A stretch of DNA of 64,000 bases. It comes from Desmodus rotundus (Eukaryota > Chordata > Mammalia > Chiroptera > Phyllostomidae). The position numbers and the translations under genes are program-made. Positions 1-17,803 of this stretch are shown here, piece after piece. The stretch lies in NCBI RefSeq assembly GCF_022682495.2, contig NC_071396.1, forward strand, positions 51,952,022 to 52,016,021, in the 5' to 3' direction. Each line of letters opens with the position of its first letter. Positions within the stretch are counted from its first letter, which is position 1. The notes under the pieces are model-generated. The model was not told the origin of the DNA and made no database searches. It was given only the letters and a program-made list of their open reading frames with translations.

Positions 1-94
1 ACAACCCAAGCATGTGCCCTGACTGGGAATCAAACCAGCAACCCGTTGGTTCACAGGCCAGTGCTCAATCCACTGAGCCACACCAGCCAGAGCT
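1..94 (-). repeat. VES-type SINE, cut by window edge
   Basis: Reverse complement of the VES head: the + strand ends in CCACTGAGCCACACCAGCC, the complement of the GGCTGGTGTGGCTCAGTGG start with its tRNA-like A box. Only the tRNA-related half is inside the window; the CT-rich and A-rich tail lies to the left. Confidence 0.85.
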
Positions 95-109
95 ACAAAT
101 TAGACTAAA

Positions 110-1058
110 TTAAAGTTTAAGAAGTTTTGTTCAACAGAGATACCATAAGAGAGCTAAAATCCAAGTTATAGAGTAGAAAAAGATATCTGCAATACATATT
201 TCTGAAAAAGTACTTATACTTAGAATATATTAAGAACTTCTAAAGATGGATCAGGAAAAACACAAATACCCTAAATAGAGAAGTAGACAAAAGATTCTCA
301 AGCACTTCACAAAATGTATCCTAATGGCCAATAAACATCTGGGAATGTATTCAATTTAATTAATCATCAGACATACTAAAGTAACCATATGATATCATAC
401 ACACTGGCCATAATAGCTAATATTAAAAGACACTATTAAATGTTGACAGTGATATGGAGCAACTGGAACTCTCATTCTTTGCTGGTTTTGGTAAAACTGC
501 CTTTGAACACTGTTTTTGCAATATCTGTGAAAGCTAAATATACGTGTACATCTTAATGCACAGCAATCTAGCTCTGAAGAATAATAGATCAGGTGTAAAC
601 GCACACATAGATGACAAATGGCATGTGCGTGAATGTTCACAGCAGCACCGCTCAAGGTATCCCCAAACTGGAAAACCCCAATTCCATAAACGGAAGGACA
701 AATAAACAAATCATGGTATAGCCATACAATATAATGGTATAAAGCAGTGAGAATAAAATAAATCAGAACAACATGCAACACATAAATATTACTAACAAAA
801 TGTTGCATGAAAGGAAGCAAACAAAAGAGTAATACTCTATAACTCCATTTGCATAAATATTCCCAAAAGAGACAAAATTTCTATGACAGTAGAAGTTAGG
901 AGAGTGCCTCCTTTTAGGGGAAGAGGATAATGACCAGGTAACGACAGGAGTCTTGTAGGTTTTGGTCACATTTTAGTTTTAATTCAGGTTCTGCTTACAG
1001 GAGTGTACTCACTTTGTGAAAAATCTTTGAATTGTTCACTTATGATTTGTACCCTTTT
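110..1058 (+). repeat. Old L1 3' fragment
   Basis: AT-rich sequence with the layout of a diverged L1 ORF2 end and 3' UTR: an 'agaatatattaagaactt' block, 'atggccaataaacatct', a 'ggagcaactggaactctcat' block, 'gttcacagcagca' and a late 'catggtatagccatacaat' block. These occur in the order seen in mammalian L1M elements. No reading frame survives. A SINE interrupts its tail at 1068. Subfamily not assignable by eye. Confidence 0.6.
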
Positions 1059-1067
1059 CTGATGTAT

Positions 1068-1274
1068 TTTTTTAAAGATTTCATTTATGATTTTTAGAGA
1101 GGGGGAAAGGAGGGAGGAAGGGTGGGAGAGAAACATCAATGTGCAGCTGCCTCTCCTGTGCCCCTCACTGGGCACCAGGCCTGCAACCCAGGCATGTGCC
1201 CTCACCGGGAATCAAACCGGCAACCCTTTGGTTCACAGGCCGGCACTCAATCCACTGAGCCACACCAGCCAGGG
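1068..1274 (-). repeat. VES-type SINE with target-site duplication
   Basis: Complete antisense VES: an oligo-T/AAAGATTT tail complement at about 1068, a GA-rich stretch and the head complement ending GCCACACCAGCCAGGG. It is flanked by direct repeats CTGATGTAT at 1059-1067 and 1275-1283, as expected for L1-mediated insertion into the older L1 tail. Confidence 0.88.
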
Positions 1275-1299
1275 CTGATGTATGTTATTTTTAAAGATA

Positions 1300-1480
1300 G
1301 TGATCGTTCAGTTGGTTAGAGCATCCTCTGGATATGCTAAGGTTTTAGGTTCATCTCCCACCAGGGCACATAGAAGAAGCAACCAATGAATGCATAAATG
1401 GGTGGGAGAGCAAATCAGTCTCTCTCTCTCTCTCTCTTTCTTTCTCTTCCTCTCTCTCTCTAAAATCAATAAATTAAAAC
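1300..1480 (+). repeat. tRNA-derived SINE (second subtype) with CT microsatellite
   Basis: Contains an A-box-like 'cagttggttagagcat' and a B-box-like 'ggttcatctccc', then a CT-rich run (about 1413-1461) and an 'aaaatcaataaatta' tail. This is the form of another bat tRNA-derived SINE. The head differs from the VES copies nearby, so it is a separate subfamily. It is a retroposon and not a functional tRNA gene. Confidence 0.65.
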
Positions 1481-1790
1481 AGTTTTTGTAAAATTGTGAA
1501 CTTTGTAAACATCCATTATCACTTATTTATTGGAAGAGTTAAACAGAAAACCTTCAAGAAAAAGTTTCTTCATGTACTCAAAAGGTACTTTTATGAGGAA
1601 TGCTGATGTGTCGTTTTGTTTATTGTGAAAACTATCTTTCACTTAAAGTTAACTCAGCAAATGTTTGTTTAGGGCTTCCAATAACTAAGAACTGGAGATA
1701 AGATCGGGAGCATTTCTGTGACTTAAGATATTGATACAACAGGGTTACAGTTTCGAATGAAATGGCAAATACTATCTGCAATAGTGAATA

Positions 1791-1813
1791 AGGACGCCTG
1801 GTGGCGCTGCAGG
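1791..1813 (+). promoter_or_regulatory. PCDHB promoter CSE (CTCF-type) of gene 1
   Basis: Matches the clustered-protocadherin conserved sequence element, with core ACGCCTGGTGGCGCTGCAG. It lies 266 bp before the ATG of gene 1. In mammals this element binds CTCF/cohesin and directs stochastic, methylation-sensitive promoter choice; that role is inferred here from the family. Confidence 0.9.
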
Positions 1814-2056
1814 CTAGGAGTTTGAATGAAGAGCTCTCTGGGTACCCGGGACGCCATTAAGCTGGGAATCAGAACTCTGAGTGCTTCCTAAAAGAAGGAA
1901 GTATTTTAGGGAAGGTCTGGGGGCAGAGATCTTCAGAGAAGGCTTTGTTCTAGTGCGAGTCCGTCAGAAAGATCTAATTCGAGGTTATTTAACGAAGTCA
2001 TCTGGGTTGATTGTATAGCGAGTTGAAGAAACTGCACCTTCTTGAACTGGGTCTGA

Positions 2057-4447
<2,391 letters not shown>

Positions 4448-4719
4448 GAATCTCAGCACGGTGCAGTGTCTTTGTACCGTCTCCAGATTTCCCACATACA
4501 GAGTTTGAGAGTGTCATTGGACAGAGATTCCACCTTCAAGCGTGGCCTGGATTTCCCTTTTGGGGTGTATTTCTCCATGGCCCTTAATCGTGGCCAGTTT
4601 GGGAAAACTCGGCTCCAGGCCATTGCATTATTTGCCTAATGCCACTTCAGGCCCTGCATGGTGGCGACTTTCCTGTAATGTTTGCCGTGTTGTTGCCCTT
4701 TGTTTAGATGAACTGTCTT

Positions 4720-4725
4720 AATAAA
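4720..4725 (+). terminator. Poly(A) signal of gene 1
   Basis: AATAAA 273 bp after the stop of gene 1, followed by a T/G-rich stretch. It is the first canonical hexamer after the coding region and gives a short 3' UTR typical of single-exon PCDHB transcripts. Confidence 0.65.
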
Positions 4726-4939
4726 ATCAAATGTGAATGGCTTTTCTCTGTATTTGGTCCATTTTTTCATCACTGTGTACGTATATTTGATGCTAAATAG
4801 CAAAAATTAGAAACCGTTTTACATGTTTTTAAATTTTTGTTTTCAAATGAAAATGTGCGTTTGATAACAAGTGCGATAAGTGCAAAGGCACATGAAAGCA
4901 GCGTCTTCTATCTACTCCTCTTTCCCCGCTCTCACCCGC

Positions 4940-5720
4940 ACTGGCCAATGATTTCGAAGCACGCATTTTAATGAAATTATAACATACACACAGGAAAGGG
5001 AACAGATCCTTCATTTCAGCACAATGTGTTAACATTTTCAGAAAATAAACATACTTAGTATCAACATCTTGATGAAGAAATGAAATGTAACCAGCATCCC
5101 AGGGGCCACATAAATTGTCCTTAAAGTCACTACCAGCACAAGTATAACAGATGTCCTGACTTCTAATGCTATAGTTTAGTTTTGCCTGTTTTGAGTTTAT
5201 TTAAGTAGAATAGTAGAGTATATAGTGTTTTGTGTCTGGCTTCCTTCAGTCAACATTATGTTTATGACATTTATCTATGATATTGCTTTTAATTTTAGTT
5301 ATTCATTCTTATTTCTATATAGTATTACAGTGTATAAATATTTCAGAATTTATTACTCATCCTATGTAGATGGATATTTGGGTTGGTGTAAAGTTCGGTT
5401 GTTTGAATAATACTGCTCTGAACATTTTTGTACCTATCTTTTGGGAAACATGTCTACACTTTCTGTTGGGTATATGCCTAGGGGTAAAATTGCCAGTCAT
5501 TTAGTAAGTAGATGTTTGCTTTAAGTAGATATTTTAAAATAGTTTCCCAATGTATTTGTACCAATTTACACGGTTATCAGCAGTGTTTGGATGTACCAGG
5601 TCCTCTACATTCTTGTCAACACTTGGTATTGTCTGGTTTTCACTTTACTTCATTGAAAAACACTTTTAAACTTATATTTTCATAACATTTAAACATTTTC
5701 ATAGACTTTAAACAATTAAT
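4940..5720 (-). repeat. Old antisense L1 fragment
   Basis: Reads as the reverse complement of a diverged L1M-type 3' region: 'tgtctggcttccttcagtca', 'gatggatatttgggttggtg', 'actgctctgaacattttt', 'gtatatgcctaggggtaaaa' and 'caacacttggtattgtctgg' appear in the expected antisense order. No coding capacity. The edges are approximate. Confidence 0.7.
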
Positions 5721-5837
5721 GTCCTGTTATTATTGTTTAGTACTTAGCACACAAACCTCTCATCCCTCCACATATAGCTGTCTCACTATTTTCTGCTACT
5801 TCTCTACACAAACTGAAAACATTTTTTTAAATGATTT

Positions 5838-5900
5838 TATCAGGCAACCTTTTGGTTCATAGGCCAGTACTCAATCCCCTGAGCCACAGCAGCCAGGGCT
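5838..5900 (-). repeat. VES-type SINE fragment (internal deletion)
   Basis: Only the head complement is recognisable (from GGCAACCTTTTGGTTCA to CAGCAGCCAGGGCT), preceded directly by a short T-rich/'atgatttta' remnant. The middle of the SINE is missing. Confidence 0.75.
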
Positions 5901-6996
5901 AAATGCATAAATTCTAAATAGAAAAAGTGTCAGTCATCTAAGCTCCCACCACAAGAATGTAGAAAAGGAAGAGGAAAACAAACCCACAGCAAGCAGGAAG
6001 AAGGAAATAGAAAGTTATAGAGGAAATCAATGACATTCAAAAATAATAATGAAAATCAATAAAATATAAAGCTGATTCTTTTGGGAAAATCAACAATGTT
6101 ACAAGTCTTCCTTCCCAACCATTTCAGATTTCAGGTGTGCTCAGCATCACATCCTTGATGTTTTCACATTTTCTGCAGCGTATCTCCCACTGAGAGGTTT
6201 CTTTAAGTGATATATCTCCATATTTCCCCTGAATTATTGTTTTCCCTGCATACAACTAAATTTTAAAAGATTTTAAAGAGATTCAATTCATCCTTGAAAG
6301 TTATTCTTTACCTTTCACTTTAAATACTCTTGAAGAATTTTTAAATGTTTAATGAATGAAAGGAAAACAAACACATATAGCATAAAAATGGAAATCAGCT
6401 GGATCAGCTATTTAATAATGATAAGCTACATGAAATTAAGTTTAATATATTTTACAATGTTTCATCAGTTAAAGCATTGAGATACTATTCAACTCACTGG
6501 TAATAATCCAGCTGAATCAATGTTGGAACTATTTGTCACTTCACATTAGCATGTGTGAGCATAAAAAGCATGGGACCTGGTGCTCTTTTTACATTGTTTG
6601 TCTTCCCATGTTGTGTCCAAAAGAAACCAAGTTTTGCCACCTAATTATTAAAATTAAGCTGGAAAATATGACTCCCAATGAATGCTGAAAATGTTCTATG
6701 TCTTGAAAGAGGTGTGGGTTACATGGATGGATCCATTTGTTAAAATGCTACTGCTAAGATTAGTGCATTTCAGTTTGTGTAAACATTACCTGAGGAAAAG
6801 AACTAGGCAAAGGTAGACATAGGTGGAGGCTGAGAGTGGAGGGAAATGTAAAAATGAAAAAAACATGATGTTGTGAAGTTGGGTGATATGTACATGGAAG
6901 ATTATGATGTTTACCTTGTTATATGTTGAACTATTTTCATAATTAAATTTTTAAATGAATTATTCCTTGTTAAATATGTTTATAAAAGCAAAGTTG
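5901..6996. other. AT-rich spacer, no gene seen
   Basis: No reading frame with a recognisable product. The part at about 6780-6955 (a 'gggtgatatgtacatgg' block then an A/T-rich end) looks like the 3' end of an old retroposon, and a similar block occurs near 31720-31800, but I cannot name the family. Confidence 0.5.
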
Positions 6997-7213
6997 GTCC
7001 TGGCTGGTGTGGCTCAGTGGACTGAATGCCAGTTTATGAACCAAATGGTCACTGGATCGATTCCCAGTCAGGGCACAAGCCTCAGGTGCTGGCCAGGTCC
7101 CCAGTAGAGGGCACATGAGAGGCAACCACACACTGATGTTCCTCTACCTTTCTTTCTCCTTCCCTTCCTCTCTCTCTAAAAATAAATAAATAAAATCTTT
7201 TTAAAAATTAAAA
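6997..7213 (+). repeat. VES-type SINE
   Basis: Head TCCTGGCTGGTGTGGCTCAG, B-box region 'ggatcgattccc', CT-rich stretch and AATAAATAAAATCTTTTT tail. A complete but diverged + strand copy. Confidence 0.88.
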
Positions 7214-7504
7214 AACAAAGTCAATTCACTTCTACTCTTGCAAATCAAATCAGGGCAAAAAAGAATAAAATCAAGAAGCATTCTCCTGAGGGAATCCAAT
7301 GTACCCATTTTCCATAAAAAAGACAGTTTCTTCACATACCCAACTGATACCTTTCAGGGATACATTAAATAGTATCTTCTTTCTCTCTGCCATAACAACC
7401 AACATTTTTGAAGACATTTCAGTGATCTAAATTGAGTTTTACACATACTGTGTTACTCATAAAATTTTCTTCAAAATGAAAAAATAATTCAGTAAGCTGT
7501 GTTG

Positions 7505-7526
7505 AGGATACCTGGTGTTGCTGCAG
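7505..7526 (+). promoter_or_regulatory. Decayed orphan PCDHB CSE
   Basis: AGGATACCTGGTGTTGCTGCAG aligns without gaps to the gene 1 CSE (AGGACGCCTGGTGGCGCTGCAG, 4 mismatches). The differences remove both CpG-containing cores (ACGC to ATAC, GGCG to GTTG). No PCDHB gene follows. About 238 bp downstream an ATG (7746) opens with codons for M-E-A-G, as genes 5 and 8 do, and stops after about 15 codons. Probable remnant of a lost PCDHB gene. Confidence 0.6.
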
Positions 7527-7745
7527 ACAGAGGGAGCAAAGGACTCTGGATGCCAGGCATGCCATCCAACTGGAATTGCAATGTCCACTGAAAGAAGGGA
7601 GCGTTTACGATTGGGCTGGAAATAGTTTTGTTTCAGAGGAGAAATTAAGCCCATCTAAGATGTTTGTGGTGGTTGGTTTACTTCATCAGTCTGTTATTGA
7701 TATCCTTGAGAAAGTCTATGCTCACTAACATTTATCAAGTGAGCC

Positions 7746-7793
7746 ATGGAAGCTGGTCACAGCGATCTTATTTTTACCCTTCTAGGTAGGTAG
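7746..7793 (+). pseudogene. Possible PCDHB start-codon relic
   Basis: A short frame beginning ATGGAAGCTGG at the spacing from the decayed CSE where other PCDHB genes have their ATG. The first residues (MEAG, then a hydrophobic run) resemble a truncated PCDHB leader. After about 15 codons a stop is met and no cadherin sequence follows. The similarity is too short to be conclusive. Confidence 0.3.
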
Positions 7794-9035
7794 AGGTGCG
7801 TTTCAACTACACAATTAGTTTTATTTAGCTTTATTTATTTTATCTGGAGTTGAAATACTTCAAAAAATGTCCTCATTTTTAATCTCCCATCATTTTGGCT
7901 CTTTCCTGAAGTGGATTTTGCTTGAATTCAATTGATTTCACCTCTTAACAATCTGAAATTAATTCTACTTGGTGTTTTGTGTTCTTATATATACACTAAC
8001 CTATTTAATGTATTTTCAGGATATTCAGAGATATGGTTTCCTACTTATCTGAGCAGAAACTGCTGAGTTAGGAATGGATATAGCCATGATAAATTATTAT
8101 TGAATTCCATGGTATCCACTCAAATGTAACTCACCTTTCACACTACCTTACTTGGTCTGTAATCATAGGACCTGAAATCACCCTTGTGAGAGGGTGGCAG
8201 AAGTGAGTCTTGAATGTTTGTTTTCTACATTGTGTTACATTCTTACAACAGGGTAACATATTTGATCTTGATTCATTAACATAGGAGGGGAATTTGATGT
8301 TAAAAGTTACAGTAAAATGAACAAGTCTAATAAAATCACTACCAAATTCTACCCACGTAAAAATAAAGTGGAACCCTAAAATGCTCACTTACAACAGACA
8401 CTTGACTGTTTCTAGCTCCTCTTTTAAATCACTTAACTTGATATTTCCATGATAAGTATTCCTTGGCCCCAATTTTCCTCTTAATAGTCTAATTGTTCCC
8501 TTGATTGTGCAGGTGTAACCACAAAACAAAGTTGAGTCTATTGTTCGTGCCATTTTGTAAGTCACGTAACTTAGAGACATGATTGTTTATTTTACAATGA
8601 GTGTTGCTAAACCACTTTTACTTTTGTATAGTTTGTTGGGACAGTTAAATAGTGTACTCCTTGACTTCACAACTTACACTGCTCATCAGAGATAAATTGT
8701 GCTACTAAAGACTCAAAGTTGATTACAGGAAGCTTATATCTACTGAGGGAGTAATTCTTAAACATTGGCGTGCATGAAAATCACCATTTCAGTTTAAGGA
8801 GAAAAACTGAAGTGCAGATTTCCATTAGCACCACCAGAGAATTTGATTCAAGATGAGGAGAGGAGCCAAGAATTGACTTTGGGGGGGAAAAAACCCCACA
8901 ACTCCCAGGTAATCCTTCATGCAAGTGGTTCCCACACTCCAGTGTGAGAAACACTGACTGGACCGAAAAGTCTTTTTAATGCTCATGTTTTGGAAATGGT
9001 ATTGACCCGCAAATATCTCATGAAGTTATTGATTT
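7794..9035. other. AT-rich spacer, no gene seen
   Basis: No supported coding region or recognisable repeat. Short frames on the minus strand (for example 8143-8580) have no family features and AT-driven composition. Confidence 0.5.
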
Positions 9036-9058
9036 GAACGCGTGGTGGCGCTGCAGGC
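9036..9058 (+). promoter_or_regulatory. PCDHB promoter CSE of gene 2
   Basis: GAACGCGTGGTGGCGCTGCAG, a full-strength CSE with both CpG cores intact, 259 bp (from ACGC) before the gene 2 ATG. It is preserved although the coding region below it is frameshifted. Confidence 0.88.
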
Positions 9059-9296
9059 TGAGAGTAAACCAAGCTCCGCGGATTTAGTGGACGTCGTTTC
9101 ACCGATAAACCCAAGGAGGAAATACATTTAAGCTGAAGCAAAAATAAACCTGTTAGCGAAGGCAGTCACCGCCAGACGAGTTTTTTAAAAAAGAATTAGA
9201 AATTCTTTAGCAAAGACATTTTGGAGGGTCGACGGTGGACGTGGCGATTGGGAGTTAAAAAGGATTTTTCCTCTGGGATCAGACGTGGCAACAGAG

Positions 9297-11646
<2,350 letters not shown>

Positions 11647-11691
11647 CTTCCTATTCAGTTAAGTATTGGATTATTCTAGTAAACTCTACTT

Positions 11692-11697
11692 AATAAA
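11692..11697 (+). terminator. Poly(A) signal of gene 2
   Basis: AATAAA 46 bp after the stop codon of the disrupted gene 2. Confidence 0.5.
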
Positions 11698-11795
11698 TAA
11701 GGAAATCTCTTTTAACTTTAAGTTACATGTTATTGATGGTTCCTTTCGTGATTAACTTACTACTGTTACATTACGGTGGTATTAAAAGAAATTCA

Positions 11796-12008
11796 GCCCT
11801 GGCTGGTGTAGCTCAGTGGATTGAGTGAGGGCTGCAAACCAAAGGGTCGCCAGTCCAATTCCCAGTCAGGGCACATGCCTGGGTTGCAGGCCAGGTCCTC
11901 AGTACGAGATGCACGAGAGGCAACCACACATTGATATTTCTCTCCCTCTCTTTCTCCTTCTCTTCCTCTCTCTCTAAAAATGAATAAATAAAATCTTTTT
12001 AAAAAAAA
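11796..12008 (+). repeat. VES-type SINE with target-site duplication
   Basis: Complete copy: GCCCTGGCTGGTGTAGCTCAG head, CT-rich stretch and AATAAATAAAATC tail. Flanked by AAAAGAAATTC at about 11784-11794 and 12005-12015. Confidence 0.9.
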
Positions 12009-12015
12009 GAAATTC

Positions 12016-13545
12016 CAATGTTGCATATACACAGTATTTTCTCTATATTATGTTTAGTAGTTTTAAAATTATTAATTCAATTTTATTTGGCAGTCTGAAT
12101 AAAAAGTAAAATTTAATTAGCATAATTTTAAAAAATTGAAATTCAGTCATCTATCTCTTTTTACAAAAATTATATTCTAAAATTCTTAAGTACAATTGCA
12201 TTTCTAACTATTGATGACTACTGTCATTATTATTGCCATAGGAAAAAGCTTTAAATGTGAGTGTTTCATGTTTCATATTATTTAATCTGCCAGTGTAGGG
12301 GGTACACTGCTCATTGGGAGTGACACCTACAATGTGATACAATAAAGATAAACACTAACGATGGCTAAATGCTAAGATAGCCATTCATATTTATGTGTAT
12401 TTCAGTAACCAAAATAGTCAACACACGTTTTTTGTGAATATAGACTTTCAAAACTCTAAACACATTAATTAAGTTTGTAAGCTTCATGTAAGAATATGAC
12501 AGTCTTTTAAAACACTGGCCCAATTTTAAATGCTTAATAAATATTTGATGATGTTATTAACATCCTTTGGGGAATTAAAAATAATTTTCAAGGGATGCAG
12601 AAATGTTAATATTCTCTCTAGTACCTTTGTCAATAAGTGAAATTATTAAATATCATTCTTTTTACTTTTCCTCTAAATTGGAAATGCCTTCCAATAACCC
12701 GAAACTCTATTACAGAACATAAATGATTGAGAGTACATTTTCTCTCCTTGTCTTTGTCCAATGATTTGAAAATTCAAAAGTATTGTTCAGTGAAATTCAA
12801 ATTATATTTTGCAAACTCCTATTCCTATCTCTGAGCTTTTATTGACATATATGTGATGCCTGCAGAGACCTAAGTAAGTTATTAGCACCAGGTTATTGGG
12901 TAGATAATGTCTTATTTTCCCTTCTAGTTCCATGTATGCATCCTTTATCTTTATTAACCATAAATCATTGACTTTTACAATTTAACCATATTTGGTCTTC
13001 TTTGTTTTGGTTATATTTGTAGTCTTTTGTGAAAAAATTCATCTTTTCAATTTCCCATCAAAATTAGGCAACTGATACTAAAGTGAAAAGTGGGTGAATA
13101 TTTTATTTTTATCTTTAATTAAAATGAAAGTGAGCTTAACTGAATTATATTTGGCTGTGTTTTGTACCCAAATGAGTGAAAGGTATGTCTCTTTTGTCAT
13201 TGGTGAGGACTGGTGGTTCGATGCGTGTAGGGAACACTTACTGTCTTGTATTGTCATGCTTTTATCCTCTCCTTCTTGGAATAGCATTCTTCCTGGGGGA
13301 TACTGCTCCTTTTGACATTCTCACCCCACCTCCATGGCTTTAGGTAACTCAGGGGTGGTTTCCAATAACCCCATCTCTACCGTCTCAGAAGATGTGCTCT
13401 TGGACAGGCCCCTATCCAGGGCTGACAGGTCAAAGCCCTTCCCTAGAAAGTATGCATTTGACTTCATTGACTTCATTGCCTTCTTCGTGTTTGTTCAAAG
13501 ACATTGCCTGAATTCTGAGCTTTTATTGACTTCTAATAAAACAAG
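12016..13545. other. AT-rich spacer, no gene seen
   Basis: No PCDHB similarity and no repeat head or tail that I can name. Short frames at 13094-13315 and 13334-13564 on the + strand show no recognisable domain and are not supported as genes. Confidence 0.5.
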
Positions 13546-13645
13546 TGAAATGGGACAACTGTAATAGCATAATCAATAAATATATTTAAAAAATAAAATA
13601 AAATAAGAAAATATATTGGGCAATCTCAAAAAAAAAAAAAAACAA
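13546..13645 (+). repeat. 3' end of the L1/HAL1-like family
   Basis: The string 'gggacaactgtaatagcat' followed by AATCAATAAATATATTTAAA and an A-rich tail is the same 3' terminus as the half-L1 elements at 25250-25288 and 53132-53170. It is a strongly 5'-truncated copy, or the tail of an otherwise unrecognisable one. Confidence 0.7.
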
Positions 13646-14176
13646 GTGGCCATTTCTTCTCAACTTTACTGGGCTATGCACACAATTAATTTATGAAGAA
13701 AAAAATTCTCAAAAGCTATGTAGCCCAGAGACTTCCAAAACATCACTTTCTTTTTTCAGGTGTTACAGATTCATTTTAATTTGGGAGTAAAAACTGGATT
13801 TAAAAATTCAATACTTCTAACACAATAGAACAAATTAGTAATTTTGTAATAGAATGCTCCTCAAGAGCAAGAATTTTTGCATTTACCGTTTTATCTTCAG
13901 AAGCTACAAAATTTTCTGCACAGAGAAATACTTATTGAATGAGTCAATGAATTTGTCTCCGGCCGAATTTTGTATATTGAACATGTACCTTTATACAGTA
14001 GATGAATATAGATAGGCATCACTGTGCTCTCACACCTACTGTTAGCTACCTGAACAAGACGGCATAATGGGAGAGGGGGAAAGGAGTTTTAACATTCTCC
14101 AGCCCAAAAAGGCATGCAATGCGTTTTAGCTATTAAATTGTGCTTTGAAATGAAAACTACCTGAAGTTGTAAAATG
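13646..14176. other. Spacer before gene 3, no gene seen
   Basis: AT-rich, with no recognisable repeat or coding region. It grades into the gene 3 promoter. Confidence 0.5.
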
Positions 14177-14199
14177 GAACGCTTGGTGGCGCTGCAGGA
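14177..14199 (+). promoter_or_regulatory. PCDHB promoter CSE of gene 3
   Basis: GAACGCTTGGTGGCGCTGCAG, 258 bp (from ACGC) before the gene 3 ATG. The core is intact. Confidence 0.9.
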
Positions 14200-14403
14200 T
14201 AAGAGAGTAAAAGCTGTCTCCGCGATTCCGAGACTACAGAAAGCTGAGCAGTCTCCCGCAGCTAGCAAAGGAAACATTTTACACCACTGGGACAGGGTTC
14301 AAAGAGGCAGCTATCGCCACCTCCATGCCCGTAGATGTTAAGAAATAACTCAAGATTATTGACCTAAGATAGCAGAGTTCGCTACAAAGCAATTGTTTTG
14401 TGA

Positions 14404-16827
<2,424 letters not shown>

Positions 16828-16943
16828 AAATCTCATCACGATGCAGTATGTTTTGTAACAACTCTGAGTTTTTCCCAGACTCAGCGTTTGGGAGCCTCAT
16901 GCACGAAAATCCCACCTTCAAGTGTAGCCTGGATTTCCCTTTT

Positions 16944-17088
16944 GAACTTCAGCGGCGTGGGCTTGGGGATCCTGTCTCTGCGCTACCAGTTGGAGGAGTG
17001 TCTGAAAGGAGGCTTTGGGACCAGCGAGTTCAAGTTCCCTAAACCAACTGTCCCAACTTTACGGGTGAAGGGGCAAGGAAAACTCTAG
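16944..17088 (+). pseudogene. Relic PCDHB cytoplasmic tail after gene 3
   Basis: An open frame to the TAG at 17086 reads F-S-G-V-G-L, then LSLRYQLEECLKGGFGTSEF and a K-P-T-V-P end. This parallels the [17 protein letters not shown]...[10 protein letters not shown] tails of intact paralogs. It starts exactly where the 3' flank shared with gene 1 ends (both copies share CCTGGATTTCCCTTTT). No promoter or ectodomain is attached. Best read as the former native tail of this gene, left behind after a tail replacement. Confidence 0.75.
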
Positions 17089-17558
17089 AAATTAATTTGA
17101 CTCCAACTGGAAATTTCCTCTTAACAAGAAGGGAGACGTGACAATATTCACTAATGTATTATTTCCTAACCCCTTTTCATTCACAGAAAGAGCTTACATG
17201 GCCCACATTCATAATTATTGCCATATTTATAGTTATGGAAGTCAGTTGGAGTGTTTCACATTCTAAGTTTCTACGTGTTTTTATTGTTGTTTTGTTCCCT
17301 CATATTTTGCGTGTTCATACAATAGCAGAGCAATAGTGTTACTCTGGCTTTGGGAGTAAGATTTTTGGAAGCTTTCAGATTCCTGACACTTGAGCTTGTT
17401 CATTGACACCTTGTTATGATTAAGAGACTTGTGCTTTATGATTATCATCAGCATGAGTCTGTTGTAAATGATTTCTTTCAGTTTTAAAAATAATTTTCAT
17501 TTATGCAAAAATGTTGTGACCTTGTAAATTACTGCATTCCTGTAGTTGTTTAAAAAAT
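17089..17558. other. AT-rich 3' flank of gene 3
   Basis: No gene seen. Repeated at 43116-43585 as part of the large duplication. Confidence 0.5.
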
Positions 17559-17566
17559 ACTGTTGT

Positions 17567-17795
17567 GTCCTGGATGCTGTGGCTCAATGGACTGAGTGCC
17601 CTCCTGCGAACCAAAAGGTTGCATGTTCAATTCCCAGTCACAGCAAATGCTTGGGTTGTTGGCCAGATGCCCCGTTGGGAGTGTGCAAGAGGCATACAAT
17701 CGATGTATCTCTCACACATCAATGTTTCTTTTTCTTCCTCTCTTCCCCCCTCTCTAAAAATAAATAAATAAAATCTTAAAAAAACAAAACAAAAC
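17567..17795 (+). repeat. VES-type SINE with target-site duplication
   Basis: Diverged VES (TCCTGGATGCTGTGGCTCAA head, AAATAAATAAAATCTT tail) between ACTGTTGT repeats at 17559-17566 and 17796-17803. Duplicated at 43594-43822. Confidence 0.85.
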
Positions 17796-17803
17796 ACTGT
17801 TGT

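Noticed and set aside
1300..1380. tRNA-like A and B boxes in several SINEs
   Set aside because: They belong to tRNA-derived retroposons with CT-rich stretches and A tails; no cloverleaf gene with proper ends is present.
1413..1461. CT-repeat as a CRISPR-like or regulatory array
   Set aside because: It is a simple microsatellite inside a SINE; no spaced repeat units occur anywhere in the window.
13334..13564. 76-codon frame before the L1-type 3' terminus
   Set aside because: No recognisable domain, and it overlaps the retroposon end. Insufficient to call a gene.
16888..17088. Separate small gene behind gene 3 (and 42915-43115)
   Set aside because: The frame resembles only a PCDHB cytoplasmic tail, without promoter, leader or ectodomain, so it is annotated as a relic.
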